From: Scalesia atractyloides
Lineage: Eukaryota; Streptophyta; Magnoliopsida; Asterales; Asteraceae
Direction of reading: 5' to 3'
DNA: 64,000 nt
Assembly: GCA_947069175.1 (NCBI GenBank)
Contig: CAMTDV010000013.1
Coordinates: forward strand, 25,795,857 to 25,859,856
Within the stretch, counting starts at the first letter, position 1; every line of letters begins with the position of its first letter. A program made the translations under genes and the position numbers. Below the pieces are notes generated by a model. The model made no database searches, was not told where the DNA came from, and saw only the letters and a program-made list of their open reading frames with translations. Of this stretch, positions 8,633 through 20,518 are shown in pieces.

Positions 8633-11110
8633 TGTAACATCCGTCAAAAACCGGATTTACCAAACCCGCTCCATTTATTAACCGAACAATCAGTTAAAAA
8701 TTTCGTTGCGTATTTAATGCCCAAATTAATTTTAAACGTTACATAATTAATAAGTATATTGGAATATATAATTTATATTTGAAAAAGTATTAAAAATAAG
8801 AAAATAAAAAGAAAAGGCTGCTGCCGGGTTTCGAACCCGGGTCAGCCAGCGAATCAACAAAGACTTAACTTCCAACCATCCAACCACTGCGCCACTTGTG
8901 TTTTTTGTGCATTAATGGAAACAATTAATTCATAACATAAGTCTCGAATTCAAAACCGACGCGCCCAATCGCAGTCGTCGGAAATCCCGACGATTTCGCC
9001 GAGATTGGACGGTTTCTTCAGTTTTAACCGAAGCCTTAACTACTACATCGGTTATAACCGACGTCTGAACCCGCGACACAAGTCATAACCGCCGGAAAAC
9101 TTATTGACCGACGAATCAAGACGGAAAACGGACTAAATACGTCGATGTTCTGCCCTATAATACCCCCTCTAACCTCTGCTAGCTTTTTCGCTCACAATCA
9201 CACTTTTTCCCGACATAATTTCCCTCGCCGGAGAACTTCTGCAACTCGCCGGAAAACCGAGCCTTTCACCTCTGAGCCTTACTGAACCCCCAGAGCTCAC
9301 ACCGAAGTCACCCACATTCATCTCAAGCTCGTTGAAGACCCTCTGCCGCAGGACACACGTCGACGGAATAGCTTGCTGTCACCGGAGTTTCGCCGGCGAA
9401 ACAGAGGAGCCACTGTTCGGTATATTTTACACTTAATCTCTCGTTCTTTTATTAATCGCACCTGTAATTAATCACAAGACACTAAAAGAACTTGATTAAA
9501 ATCGATGAACCAGTCAGACTCCGATTCTGGTTAAGTCTGACGAAGAAGACGAAGTTCAGTATTGTATATGTTTAATTAAAATCAAGATATATCTCAAGTT
9601 AGACACACAATCCAGCGGTGGACTTTGTGCAAATAAAACACGCATACGTCCCGAGTTCGATTCTTGTCCCACGCACACTCGCCTTAATAAAAATGTTCCT
9701 TTTTTTAACCGAACCGGATTCCCTGCAATAGATGTTAAGTTTAACAAAAACCGGAATAATAACCAAGATAGACACACAGTCCAGTGGTGGACTGTGTGAA
9801 CGTTTAATCACACGTCACGAGTTCGAGTCCGGACTACCGCACCGGTCCTGATAATTATCAAACTTTTTATATAAGACAGAAATGAAATTATTTAGTTTGT
9901 ATATAAGTATAATAAAAATCAGATTACTTAACAAGTTAGACACACAGTCCAGCGGTGGACGGTGTGTTAACCTAACCCACAGGTCCCGGGTTCGAGACCT
10001 GTGGAGAATACCGGTTCGATGCATTAAAATCGTTTTTAAAAATAAATGATTTTCGGTTTAATTCAATTAGTATATAAATATAATTAAAAACAGAAATATT
10101 TCAGGTTAGACACGTAGCTCAGTTGGTAGAGCTGCGTGCACGCGAACGGGAGGTCTCGGGTTCGAGCCTCACCTGGCGCACACAATTACACAGTCTGACC
10201 GGTCAACAAGTCAACGGTCAACGGTCGTAAAAAGTCAACATTTTTTATTATTTTTATTTATTTATTTTATTTAAAAATCAATTAAAAATACTTAAACATA
10301 ACGTTTTTAAGGTTAGAAAATAGCCTTAAACTCACAACAATATATCCAATCATCCTACTAAAATTGATTAATAAAATCCGCTTATTTACCAAACCATTAT
10401 GTTATTATCTAGGTTAGTTTCACTCGTGGTTAAATCCAACTTCGTGCATATTCAACATCATCAACCGAACGCACCCAATGTGAGTGAATCTTACAACTTC
10501 CCTTTTTAGTTACACGTTTTGGGGTGTGTCATGTGTCACTAAAATTAACTCGTTTATTTAAACTTGTGCCATACCATATTGTGATCTAAACTTAGATTGT
10601 ATATATTGTTTGTAGTTGTGTATTTCATATTGTCAAGTTATATGCAATTCATTCATTAGGCCCATCAGTTCCTCGTGAGAGACGAGTTGAGCAACGCGTG
10701 CCTCAAAACAAATCCATTATTGTTCGTGTGTGCATTATTCAATATTAAATGATTGGTGAATAAGTTTACATCTATTTTTACTCATGTGTGGTTGTGCACT
10801 TTATTTTATAATCATTTCAATAAACTTGTTCGAATGTTTTTCATAGGATTCACTCGCCAACTTTTTGTTGATCCAAAAACCATTTTTACACATGATACAG
10901 GTGAACAGGATGAAGCAGGGAAAACATAGGAAATTCCTTAGAAGAAAACAATGAAGTCTAGAATGTTGTTTAGGACATGATGTAATTATGATTGTAAATT
11001 TCCCATTAAATTGTATTAATGAATATGAAACGTTATAATAAATGTCATGAGCTTTGATGATAACCCAATCATGCCCGATCACCTTTTCCGCTGCGGGTCG
11101 GGGTGTGACA
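8633..11110 (+). repeat. 3' LTR of element A
   Basis: 2478 bp, matching 2761-5241 end to end. Its tRNA-like array starts at 9598, 9767, 9935 and 10105, and the antisense tRNA-like sequence is at 8817-8898. It lacks the 7-bp insertion seen in unit 3 of the 5' copy, and the B-box of unit 4 reads GGGTTCGAGCC here. Confidence 0.88.
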
Positions 11111-11261
11111 ACAAATGGGGCCCAGACATGAGCAAAGCCCAAGGCATCCTATGGATGTAATGGATTTATATTTCTCATTTCTTTTGTGGATGTTTAAACC
11201 TTATGCGACATACGTGACACCTATACGCCAAACTCATAATCTCGTTACGTATTTACTGTAG
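11111..11261 (+). other. Continuation of outer-element leader after nested insertion
   Basis: Aligns with 5836-6020 of element A, showing that the outer element resumes exactly after the LTR end of element A. The gag start follows at 11262. Confidence 0.7.
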
Positions 11262-12630
11262 ATGTCTTCTAGGCACCTTTGTGGAGGTAGAAGATTTGGA
11301 AAATCCGGCGAATGCATGGCTGCTCAAATAGCCAAACAAATGGTCGCTGTGATTCCCGATATTGTAATCCAAGTTCAGCAAGCTCTCGTTGCTAACCCCG
11401 TTAATCCAATCAATCAAGATGATCAAAATGCTGCCAATCCTCCTATAAACACCACCAAGTGCACTTACAAGCACTTCAACTCCTGCGACCCTCCAAAATA
11501 CGAGGGAACCGAAGGGGTCACTTCCCTCCTTCGGTGGTTTGAAGAAATGGAGAGCACTTTTCTCAACAGTGACTGTCCTAATGACCGTAAGGTTCGCTAT
11601 GCTACTGGTCGCCTTTTTGGGGTAGCTCTAACTTGGTGGAATGCTGAAAAGGGGAGAAGAGGCGCTGAAGCCATAGTAGCTCTAACTTGGGAACAACTCA
11701 GAGAACTCATGACTAGGCGTTTCTGCCTAAGAAGCTAGAAGATGAGTTCTACTTCCTAAAGCAAAAAGATGGAGATCATATAACCTACAACAAAAGGTTT
11801 CTTGAGCTAAACCAGATGGTTCTAAATCTGTTCACTCCCCCTACCGCCTTATAGAGCATTACATTCGGGTCTTCCTTCGAAGATTCAGTATTCTATGATG
11901 AGTACCGTACCTGCAACTTTGGAAGCAGCAATGGAGCTAGCCACTAAGCTCACTGAAAACCACATTAAAAATGGGGATTTCAAGGATGAGAAGAAGAAGA
12001 ATGCAAGTAGCAAAACACCGACTGAAACCCCCAACCTAACTCAAGTCGGATCCTCTTCTCAATTCACTGCCAAGAGAAAGTGGAACGGGAAAAATTTTGC
12101 CGTCTCCCAAACTAGTCAGCCAACCCCGTACAACCAACCCATTCCAGCAGCCCCAATCACCCAAGTCATTGCCCCTACCGCACCATTCAAAAGGCAATAC
12201 ACAGGACCTCACCCGAAGTGCAATCGATGTCAATACCATCACCCCCTTGAGAACCCATGTCCCCACTGCACAGGGTGTGGCTGAATAGGCCATACAATCC
12301 AAACATGTCGTACCCTCCAAAGACACGCCCGCAACCAACATCAAGCCCAACCCAACAACCAAATGGTGGGCCAACCACCTTATCAACCACCGCCACTAAT
12401 GTTACCACCTGCTCAGCCCTTAGCCCAACCCTTCTACCAACCTAACTACCCCATAATGCCACACATTAGGGCTTGCTTTAATTGCGGTGATCCAACTCAT
12501 TTCCGCAACACCTGCCCACGATTAGTGAACATCATCAACGCAAGGCTCAAGCTAACCCTGTGAACCAAGCCAATCAACGAATCCGCAGAAGAGGAAGGGC
12601 ATTTAACATCAACGCTAATCAGGCCAGAGC
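11262..12630 (+). pseudogene. Decayed gag of outer chromovirus
   Basis: Similar along its length to the gag of element A. The capsid part (11262-11737) is open, with the CTYKHF...CDPPKYEG and LTWW motifs and no stop at the position where element A has one. A frameshift follows at about 11730 and more near 11850. The nucleocapsid part resumes at 11895, has a stop at about 12282 within the first cysteine-rich motif and a frameshift, then CFNCGDPTHFRNTC at about 12470-12515. The region leads into protease without an intervening stop signal conserved from element A. Confidence 0.85.
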
Positions 12631-12639
12631 GGATAACAA

Positions 12640-13005
12640 CATGGTCAATTGTACGTTTCTCATTAATGATATCTATGCATCTATTCTATTTGAAACGGGC
12701 GGGATAAGAGTTTTGTGTCCTTAGAGTTCGAGTCTTTCCTTGGTTTACCTCGCTTAGTCTAGCCGAATCATTCACAGTGGAAGTAGCAGATGGTGAGCCT
12801 ATTACACTGGATTCTATTATTCGTGACTGCACTCTTACTCTTAACGATCATGATTTTCCAATCGATCTTATTCCCATGAAATTGGGAAGCTTCGACGTCA
12901 TCATTGGTATAGACTGGCTCAGTCAGCATCATGCCGAAGTTGTATGTTATGAAAAATACATTCAAATTCCACTCGTCGACGGCCAAACCCTTCGTATTTT
13001 TGGTG
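12640..13005 (+). pseudogene. Protease region of outer chromovirus (degenerate)
   Basis: Aspartic protease of a Ty3 polyprotein. The active-site triad expected as DTG or DSG reads ETG at about 12690-12700 and is followed by a one-base disruption. The C-terminal half is readable, including the IIGIDWLS motif at about 12900-12925. The enzyme is judged inactive. Confidence 0.75.
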
Positions 13006-13877
13006 AAACCCCATCCAAAGGACTTAAGTTGATGTCGTGTCTACAAGCTCGAAAGTATCTTTGCAAAGACTACATGGCGTTTTTAGCTCATATTGTTAAG
13101 AAAAAAGGCAAGGAGAAGAAGCTTGAAGATATCCCCATCATTAGAGATTTTCCCCAAGTTTTTCCAGACGACGTCTCGGGACTTCCTCCTATGCGAGAAG
13201 TCGAATTTCGAATCGATCTTGTACCTTGTGCCACCCCAGTTGCAAAATCTCCATATCGGTTAGCCCCATCCGAAATGCAAGAGTTAGCTAGTCAGTTACA
13301 AGAGCTAACAGACAAAGGGTTCATACGCCCCAGCTCATCACCTTGGGGTGCGCCGGTTCTTTTCCTCAAGAAGAAGGGCGGAAACTTTGGAATGTGCATA
13401 GATTATCGAGAACTCAACAAGCTGACCATCAAGAACCGTTATCCTTTACCTCGCATCGATAACCTCCTAGACCAACTTCAGGGTGCAACTTGTTTCTCGA
13501 AAATTGATCTTCGTTCTGGCTATCATCAGCTTAGGGTACGAGAAGGAAACATTCCAAAGGCCGAATTTCAAACTCGCTACAGTCACTACGAATTCATGGT
13601 CATGCCCTTTGGATTGACCAATTCCCCCGCCGTTTTTATGGATTTAATGAATAGGGGGTGCAAACCCTACCTCGATCGATTTGTCATTGTATTCGTAAAT
13701 GATATTCTTATTTATTCCAAGACTAAGTCAGATCATGAACGACATCTTTGGCTTATCCTAACACTTTTGAATATTGAAAAGCTTTACGCTAAATTTTCAA
13801 AATGTGAATTCTGGTTAAAGGAAATCCAATTCCTTGGTCATGTCGTTAACGACAAAGGAATTCATGTTGACCAGTAA
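13006..13877 (+). pseudogene. Reverse transcriptase of outer chromovirus
   Basis: RNA-dependent DNA polymerase domain of Ty3 pol, open through this span in the same frame as the protease C-terminus from 12777. Visible motifs are KGFIRPSSSPWGAPVLF, CIDYRELNKLTIKNRYPLPR, FSKIDLRSGYHQ and MPFGLTNSPAVF. The catalytic box, normally FIDDILIYS, reads FVNDILIYS, so one of the two metal-binding aspartates is Asn. The frame is lost at about 13875, before the tether region. The missing Asp and the frameshift both argue against activity. Confidence 0.9.
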
Positions 13878-14640
13878 AGATCAAAGCAGTACAAGAATGG
13901 CAGGCTTCGCGCACTCCAACCAAAGTCAGATCATTTCTTGGCTTAGCGGGTTATTATCGATGTTTTGTCGCCAATTTCTCCCGCATTGCCTTACCGCTCA
14001 CAGCCTTGACTCATAAGGGCAAGCCCTTCGATTGGGGGCCCAAACAGGAGGAGGCTTTCCAAACTTTGAAACAGAGACTTTGTGATACACTTGTTCTCAC
14101 TCTCCCTGACGGTTGTGATGACTTTGTAGTCTATTGTGACGCATTAGGGCAGGGGCTAGGGTGTGTCTTAATGCAAAGGGTTAAGGTGATAGTATACGCC
14201 TCAAGACAACTCAAAGTCCATGAGAAGAATTACACCACTCATGACCTGGAACTCGGGGCAATCTTGTTCGCTCTGAAGATATGGAGACATTATCTCTATG
14301 GCACAAAGTGTGAGATCTACACCGACCATAAGAGCCTTCAGCATATCTTCAATCAGAAAGAATTAAACATGAGGCAACGACGATGGGTCGAACTCCTGAA
14401 TGATTATGATTGCGAAATCCGTTATCACCCACGCAAAGTCAATGTTGTAGCAGATGCTCTTAGTTGGAGAGAATATGCTAACTCCATTCACCTTTTGTGC
14501 TCTCAAACTGTAACTGACCTTCAAAAACGCATTCGTGAAGCACAGCATACCTCAGTCACAGAAAATGATTTGCGAGACGAATTATCTTGTGGAGCTGAAA
14601 CTAAGTTTGAATCAAATCCGATGGTCTCCTACATTATCTA
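13878..14640 (+). pseudogene. RNase H region of outer chromovirus
   Basis: After a frameshift the tether/RNase H domain resumes near 14006 with DWGPKQEEAFQTLK, VVYCDALGQGLGCVLMQ, YASRQLKVHEKNYTTHDLEL and YTDHKSLQHIF, ending with WVELLNDYDCEI and a VNVVADALS motif (normally ADALSRR). The domain removes the RNA strand during reverse transcription. A stop occurs near 14640, between RNase H and integrase. Confidence 0.88.
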
Positions 14641-15985
14641 AATCGTATTGGGTACCTGATCACGACAATCTTCGCAATTTCTCATGAACAGGCCCATAAA
14701 ACGCGATACTCGATACATCCAAGGGCTGATAAGATGTATCAAGATCTACGATACTCTTACTGGTGGCCTGGAATGAAAAAGGATATCGCCATCTTTGTCT
14801 CCAAATGCCTCACTTGTTCGAAACTTAAAGCCGAGCAACAAAGACCCTCAGGCTTACTTGTTCAACCCGAAATACCCGTTTGGAAGTAGGAAAATATAAC
14901 CATGGATTTTATTACTGGGTTACCTTGCACCTCCAGTGGGCATGATATGATTTGGGTTATTATCGATCGCCTTACCAAATCCGCTCACTTCATCCCAATC
15001 CATGAAGATTACAAAAATGAGAAGTTAGCTCGCATTTACATCGATGAAATTGTAAGTCGATACGGTGTGCCTTTGAGCATCATCTCGGATCGAGATGGGC
15101 GTTTTACTTCACGAACATGGCAAGTCGTGCAATCAGCGTTAGGCACTCGCTTAGACCTCAACGCCGCTTTTCATCCTCAAACTGATGGTCAATCTGAGTG
15201 CACAATTCAGACTCTTCAAGACATGTTACGATCATGCGTTATCGACTTTAAGGGCAATTGGGATGCTCATCTACCATTGGTCGAATTCTCATACAATAAT
15301 AGATATCACTCTAGCATCGGTATGGCTCCTTTTAAAGCACTATACGGTCGTAAGTGCCGATCACCCGTATGTTGGCATGAAATCGGTGAAGCACAGATCA
15401 CCAGACTGGAATTAATCCAAAGAAACAACCAATAAGATTCTCCAAATCCGCAACAATCTTCTAGCAGCTCAAAGTTGTCAAAAGAGTTACGCAGACAAAC
15501 GACGAAAACCACTCGAGTTTAGTGTTGGTGATCAAGTACTTTCGAAAGTGTCACCATGGAAGGGAGTTGTTTGGTTTATAATATCGAGAGAGTTGGTCCT
15601 GTAGCCTACAAGCTAGCACCCTGCTATGTTGGTCCTTTTATAATACTCGAGAGAGTTGGTCCTGTAGCCTACAAGCTTGACTTACCTGAAGAACTCAGCA
15701 AGATTCATCCAACGTTCCATTTTTCTAATTTGAAAAGTGCCATGCAGACGAAAATCTTCACATACCACGAGAGGATATCCAAATCTACGAGACGATGCAT
15801 TTTGTAGAGCGACCCGTAGACGTCATGGACTTCGGTGAAAAACGCTTAAAACGTAGTCGAGTTCTATAGTCAGGGTTCGTTGGGAGTCAAAACGTGGACC
15901 CAAGTTTACTTGGGAACGTGAAGACTCGATGCGCGAAAAATACCCTCACCTTTTTCAAGACAAACCTATTACCGCTTAAATTTCG
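14641..15985 (+). pseudogene. Integrase with C-terminal chromodomain, outer chromovirus
   Basis: The zinc-binding region near 14690-14830 has the CLTCSKLKAEQ motif. A stop codon at 14887-14889 replaces a conserved Trp codon just before the catalytic core. The core (14902-15435) keeps MDFITGLP, ISDRDGRF and HPQTDGQSECTIQ, the three acidic residues of the DDE site. Frameshifts follow at about 15435 and 15540, and 15590-15680 has a short internal duplication of a GPVAYKL-coding segment. The C-terminal end, near 15880-15980, reads TWEREDSMREKYPHLF, typical of the chromodomain of Tekay/Del-type chromoviruses, which targets insertion to heterochromatin. Confidence 0.88.
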
Positions 15986-16138
15986 GGATGAAATTTCTAA
16001 AAGTAGGGGATGTTGTAACATCCGTTGAAAAAGGGTTCTAAAACCCGAACAATTATGAAATCAGGTTTATTATAATCTCCTTTCGTTACGTCTTATTGTA
16101 AAAGAGAATTGTTATAAAAATAAAAATAATATAAAACA

Positions 16139-16227
16139 ATAAATGATAGTAAAGATAATAATAAAATAATAATAATAATAATAATAATATATATATGAAT
16201 AATATATATATATATATATATATAATA
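16139..16227. repeat. AT-rich microsatellites (TAA)n and (TA)n
   Basis: A run of TAA units is followed by about 20 bp of TA repeats inside the LTR. Length is likely to vary between copies. Confidence 0.9.
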
Positions 16228-16244
16228 ACCAAAAACAAGAAAAA

Positions 16245-16315
16245 GGCGGACCGCCGGACTCGAACCCGGGTCTCGCCCATAAACAAACCCACAACACACC
16301 ACTACACCACCCACT
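16245..16315 (-). other. tRNA-like A/B box, antisense in outer 3' LTR
   Basis: On the minus strand a TGGTGTAGTGG A-box-like stretch is followed by GGTTCGAGTCC, a good B-box, inside a CCGG/CCGG stem. It occupies the same relative place as the one in element A although the surrounding LTR sequence differs. No acceptor stem is seen. Confidence 0.5.
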
Positions 16316-16906
16316 CAACATCTGAAATGATTTAACCAAACAAACCTTTTATGCTTTTCTTCTCATTCTTCTTCTTGAAACAATGCCACCTAGTAACGGC
16401 TATTAATCAAAACGGTAATCACCAAACTTGCCTTTTCCTCACAATTGATTTAAGAATACTCTCCTAATCATGAACCTGGACTCAAATCGAGCCAAACCGC
16501 GTTCAATTAGGCATCGGACAACTCGCACATACCCGATTTAAACCGAAATTTATAAAACCGAAACTTAATTTGTGCGCCCTTTTTCATGTATAAATAGAGG
16601 GCTCGAGGAACCCATTAGAGTGCACAAACACTCTCCCTAACTTTCTACGAACCTTTGATCCTCAGAGGCTTCGCCGGAAAAAAACTCTCAACCGCCGGAA
16701 CCTCGCCGGAAAACCGAAGTAACCCCGTTTGGTATATCTTCGTCTGTTCCTTCAATTTTTATTAATCTCATATGTAGTTAGTTAAATTTTAATAAAGGAA
16801 TTGTTAAATGAATCAAAACAATCGAGTTTAACAGTTCTGCTTATTGAAATGAAGAAGATGAACCGGAGTAATAGTTTAAAAGAAATAGAAATTGTATTTC
16901 AACCGG

Positions 16907-17330
16907 GTTAGTCACACAGCCCAGTTGGTTGGGCTGTGTGCGTATGAAGCCGAAGGTCCCGGGTTCGAGTGTTGGTTGTGATCTGGTCGCTACAATAAAC
17001 AAACCTTTTTACTTAAATCAAAACATGAAAGGAGCCGGTAAGCATATAAAATTAATTAAAATCTTGTATCCAACGGTTAGACACACAGACCAATTGGTCG
17101 GGCTGTGCGCACACACGAAGCTAAGGTCACGAGTTCGAGCTGGTTATGTACCACGGTCCCTATAATACACAAGCCTTTTTATCAAATCAGTACATGAAAA
17201 GAGTTAGTAAGTATATAAGAATAATTAAAATCTGATACCTTTGGGTTAGACACGCAGCCTAGTTGGTCGGGCTGCATCATATGAACGAACGGTCACGGGT
17301 TCAAGTCTTGAAGCGGCCGGTTTGAGGGGA
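16907..17330 (+). repeat. tRNA-like tandem array, 3 units, in outer 3' LTR
   Basis: Units start at 16907, 17076 and 17245, exactly 169 bp apart. Unit 1 has a perfect 10-bp stem CACACAGCCC / GGGCTGTGTG around AGTTGGTT, then GGGTTCGAG. Units 2 and 3 keep the layout with some unpaired positions. AT-rich spacers between units share the core AAACCTTTTTACTTAAATCA. Confidence 0.75.
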
Positions 17331-18295
17331 GTTATTCTGAATTATTCAGAATTTTTTTTAATTTGACTAAACCTTTAATTATTCTCCCAAAAATATATTA
17401 GAACCAATTAATATTACTTACAAATAAAAGTTTAAACAAAAAAAATGAAATATATATAAATACTAATTATCTAATAAAATATGTAAATAATAAGATGATT
17501 AAAAATATTAAATTCAAAGAATATCTTTCGGTATCTCAACTTCCCACTCGTGCGCAATCGTCATCGAACCTTATTCTTACCACATGCAAAGTGAATCTTA
17601 CAACTCCCCTTTTATTTCACGTTTTTGGGGTGTATCATATGTCGCTAAATATATTGTTATCTCATTATTTAAATCTCGTGCTATTACCATTATGTGATCT
17701 AACGTGCTATGTGATGTTGTTTTGTCTATTGCCATTTAGTGTTTATAATCTCATTGCAGTCAATTTCTCGCATTAGGCCATTTGTTCCCCATAACCTACG
17801 GTGGAGCGCCTCGTGGCGTAATATACGAGATCAGCTCCGTTTGATTGAGCTTCGATCTTGCAGCACATCGCTTATCGTGCACACATATACATTTTTTAGT
17901 TGATGATAAATGAGATGGTTTGTGATTTACATAACATACACGCGTTCCCATATTTGGTTAAAGCACATTTTTATAAAATACTAAATATATCATTTTTAAT
18001 CATAAAAAGGGATTCACTCGCCAACTTATATTGACCCAAACTTTACTTTTACACATGATACAGGTGAGCAGGTTTGAAATGTGGATCACATAGGATATGA
18101 GCTTAGAAGAATTAAAACGTTATTTGTAAGTGTGTTTGGAAAAATATTGTGTTTGTTTGAATTATGTGTTATTGAGATATTTTAATTAAGTTCGAAATAT
18201 TAAATATTGAATCTTTACAATAGTAAATGTCATGGGTTTTGATAAAAACCCAATCATACCCGACTACCTTATCCGATGCGGGTTAGGGTGTGACA

Positions 18296-18520
18296 GGCGG
18301 TGGTTGGTGCGGCCACGGCGGGTGGTCAGCTGTGGCGATGGTCAACGGTGGTGTCAGCGGGTTGCAGCGACGGTGGTCCGCTACGATGGATTGCGGCGGC
18401 ATTGGCAGGTGGTGGCGGCGGTAGGTGGGATGGTGGTGGCACCGCTTGGCGGTGGCGATCGGTGGCAGTGATGGTCGGTGGCGGCGACAATGGTGGCCTT
18501 GGGCTACCCAATGTTGTCTG
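18296..18520. other. GGN-rich low-complexity stretch
   Basis: Strongly G-rich on the + strand with repeated GGTGG and GGCGG. ORFs on both strands here are products of the repeat. It adjoins the outer LTR. No gene is recognised. Confidence 0.6.
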
Positions 18521-18599
18521 TGGTCGCGGGAGTATGTGGTCTTTTATTTGCCATTTGGTTACTGAGATGGCGCGAGCGTGGTGTAATTTTGGATATATT

Positions 18600-20280
18600 T
18601 TTAGCACTTTTACTCGTATATCAAACTTTAAATTTATAAAGCACGATACAATACAATAACTCTTTACAACAAGTTATGGCAAGTGCATACATCGTTGGCG
18701 TAGTATAGTGATAGTAAGATACCAAGGTCGTACAAGTACACAAGCGTTTTTAATATCGGAATATCCTCAACGTCTAATTTAACCAAATTTTTGAGAAAGA
18801 TGTTAGTTTAAAAAGAGGAAAATGAAATAAAAATAAAATGTTAGTAAAGGTAATAAACAAGATAGAATCACTTAGTTCCAACTCCACTTTTACGTATACT
18901 TTGATGATTTCCGCAATTTTGGCTTTTTAACAGATTATCTTAGTTATTGTGGCATGTCCCTCTTTTGGAGGCAACACTACCATCAGCCATATTTGTCTAA
19001 GTCAGTAGGGATACAGTCCTGCAAGGCCGGATTATTGAAAGATAATCAAGTAAGTTATTAAATAAAATGTGGCATGTCCCTCTTTTGGATTTAACACTAT
19101 ACCCCTCGGCCAATTGATCTGCGTCAGCAAGGATACAGTCCTGCAAGGCCGGGTTAAAGTTTTAACAGTAGTTTATTTATAAGGGATTCAAGTCGTTCTT
19201 ACTTCCCCCGATTTGATGTTATCTGCCTCAAGAGAGGTCCTAATAAGCTTGATCAAGTTCTCGCTGGATCTATATACTGAACAAGTCAAGAACTGTACCC
19301 AAACCACCCTTCTAACCCCCTTCCAGTTAATGCTCTTTATATAGACCGTAAAGACACGAATGAGTGAATCAACGAAACATGAAAAAATGATAAAGTAAAG
19401 TTCATTTTCAATATAAAAAACTTTTTCTTAAAGTTCTTAATACTTACCCAAATAAAAAGTAGCCAAAGCTTGAGAGTCAAAAGTAATACATAAATAACTT
19501 GTCTTCACCAAGTGATGTAATAGATTAGCTAAGCATGACATTTGTTTGACAAAAACTCTTACCATCAATCTTGGATCCCGAGACTACTACACACACTCGA
19601 GAGATGGATGATGGATGAATGTGGTGAATGATGGTGGTATTGTGGTAGTGGAGTGGTTGCAGGTGTGAGAGAAGTGGTTTGCCAAGTGATGAGTTGAAAT
19701 GGAACCAAACACCCTTATTTATAGTTGGAAACCGAAGCTTCACACGGCCCTGTTCCTGGTGGGCATGGCCCAGTGTCCTCCTTCTTCTCTGTCTTCATTT
19801 AATTAGCTTGTCAGTCCGGATGCTTGCACGGCCCCGTGTGTCAACGGCACGGCCCCTGGCCATTATACTTGTTGTACTATCCAAGATTTGTATATCTAGA
19901 AGTTAACCAAGCACCTCTATTTATAGCTGGAAACAGACTTCTTGCACGGCCTCGTGCCTCGGGGGCATGACCCCATGTTCTTCTTTATCTGTCCTCATTT
20001 ATTGATTTGTGTCAATCCGTATGTACACGCGGTCCCGTGTGTCAATAGGCACGATCACGTGGTTAGTACTGTGGAGTCATTAGAGAGATTCTGCATATCT
20101 AGGAGTTGGCCACGACCCCGTGTGCAAAGGACACGGCCCGGTGTCTCTTGTCTGCTTTGTTTGTCTTGTTTTACATGGACTCTGGAGTTGGGCACTGCCC
20201 CATGCCTTGGTGGCACGGCCCTATGCTTGTCTTCTGATTTGCTGTTTTGGTCTTGAGGTGTAGCTTGGAGGGTAGGCATG
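18600..20280. repeat. Decayed Tat/Athila-like LTR region
   Basis: Non-coding. The stretch at 18676-18750 resembles sequence I associate with LTRs of Tat/Athila Ty3 elements (recognition, not alignment). It includes a direct repeat of about 85 bp (18949-19030 and 19069-19153; both run from GTGGCATGTCCCTCTTTTGG to GGATACAGTCCTGCAAGGCC). A cluster of CACGGCC...CCGTG palindromes lies at 19744-20230. Element boundaries could not be fixed. Confidence 0.4.
19744..20230. repeat. Cluster of CACGG/CCGTG palindromic motifs
   Basis: Motifs such as CACGGCCCCGTG and CACGGCCTCGTG recur here and are often paired with a second copy 10-20 bp away. Each can form a short GC-rich hairpin. Spacing is irregular at about 60-170 bp. 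Confidence 0.65.
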
Positions 20281-20518
20281 GTGTTTCAACTCTTCTTTCT
20301 TGTATTTATATTGGGTTTTGTCGTTAATTTGTTCCTTTTGGTGAGCTTAAACTCATTTAGTTCGGAAATCAAAAGTATACAAAGAAACGCACTATTTCCA
20401 ACATTAGTATATAAAAGGGCTTCATTTTATGTCTTGTTTGATATAATGTATATGTTGCATTTTGTGTATATCAGTTACTCCGGATAGCTAGGCTTATATG
20501 TTAAAAAAATAAAACTCA

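Larger units (their letters stand above)
2761..11110 (+). mobile_element. Element A: non-autonomous gag-only Ty3 LTR element nested in outer element
   Basis: A complete element of 8350 bp with two LTRs of about 2480 bp that begin TGTAACATCC and end GTGTGACA. By eye they differ at roughly 30 sites, so insertion is recent. The primer site follows the 5' LTR and a purine-rich tract precedes the 3' LTR. Flanking 5-mers are ACATA (2756-2760) and ACAAA (11111-11115), a target duplication with one mismatch. The interior (5242-8632) has only a decayed gag followed by 201-bp tandem repeats. No protease, reverse transcriptase, RNase H or integrase is present, so mobilisation in trans is inferred. Confidence 0.85.
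16014..18295 (+). mobile_element. 3' LTR of outer chromovirus
   Basis: 2282 bp from TGTAACATCC to GTGTGACA, preceded by a purine-rich tract (15996-16013). It contains AT microsatellites (16139-16227), an antisense tRNA-like sequence (16245-16315), a TATA box (16589-16596), and three tRNA-like units (16907-17330). Its 5' partner at 1-2038 is truncated by the window, so no target duplication can be read; the right flank begins GGCGG. Confidence 0.88.

Noticed and set aside
16086..16339. Tyr/Ile-rich ORFs on the minus strand in the LTR
   Set aside because: They translate TA and TAA microsatellites.
18232..18659. Overlapping ORFs on both strands in GGN-rich DNA
   Set aside because: Low-complexity sequence opens frames on both strands. 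No domain or codon support.
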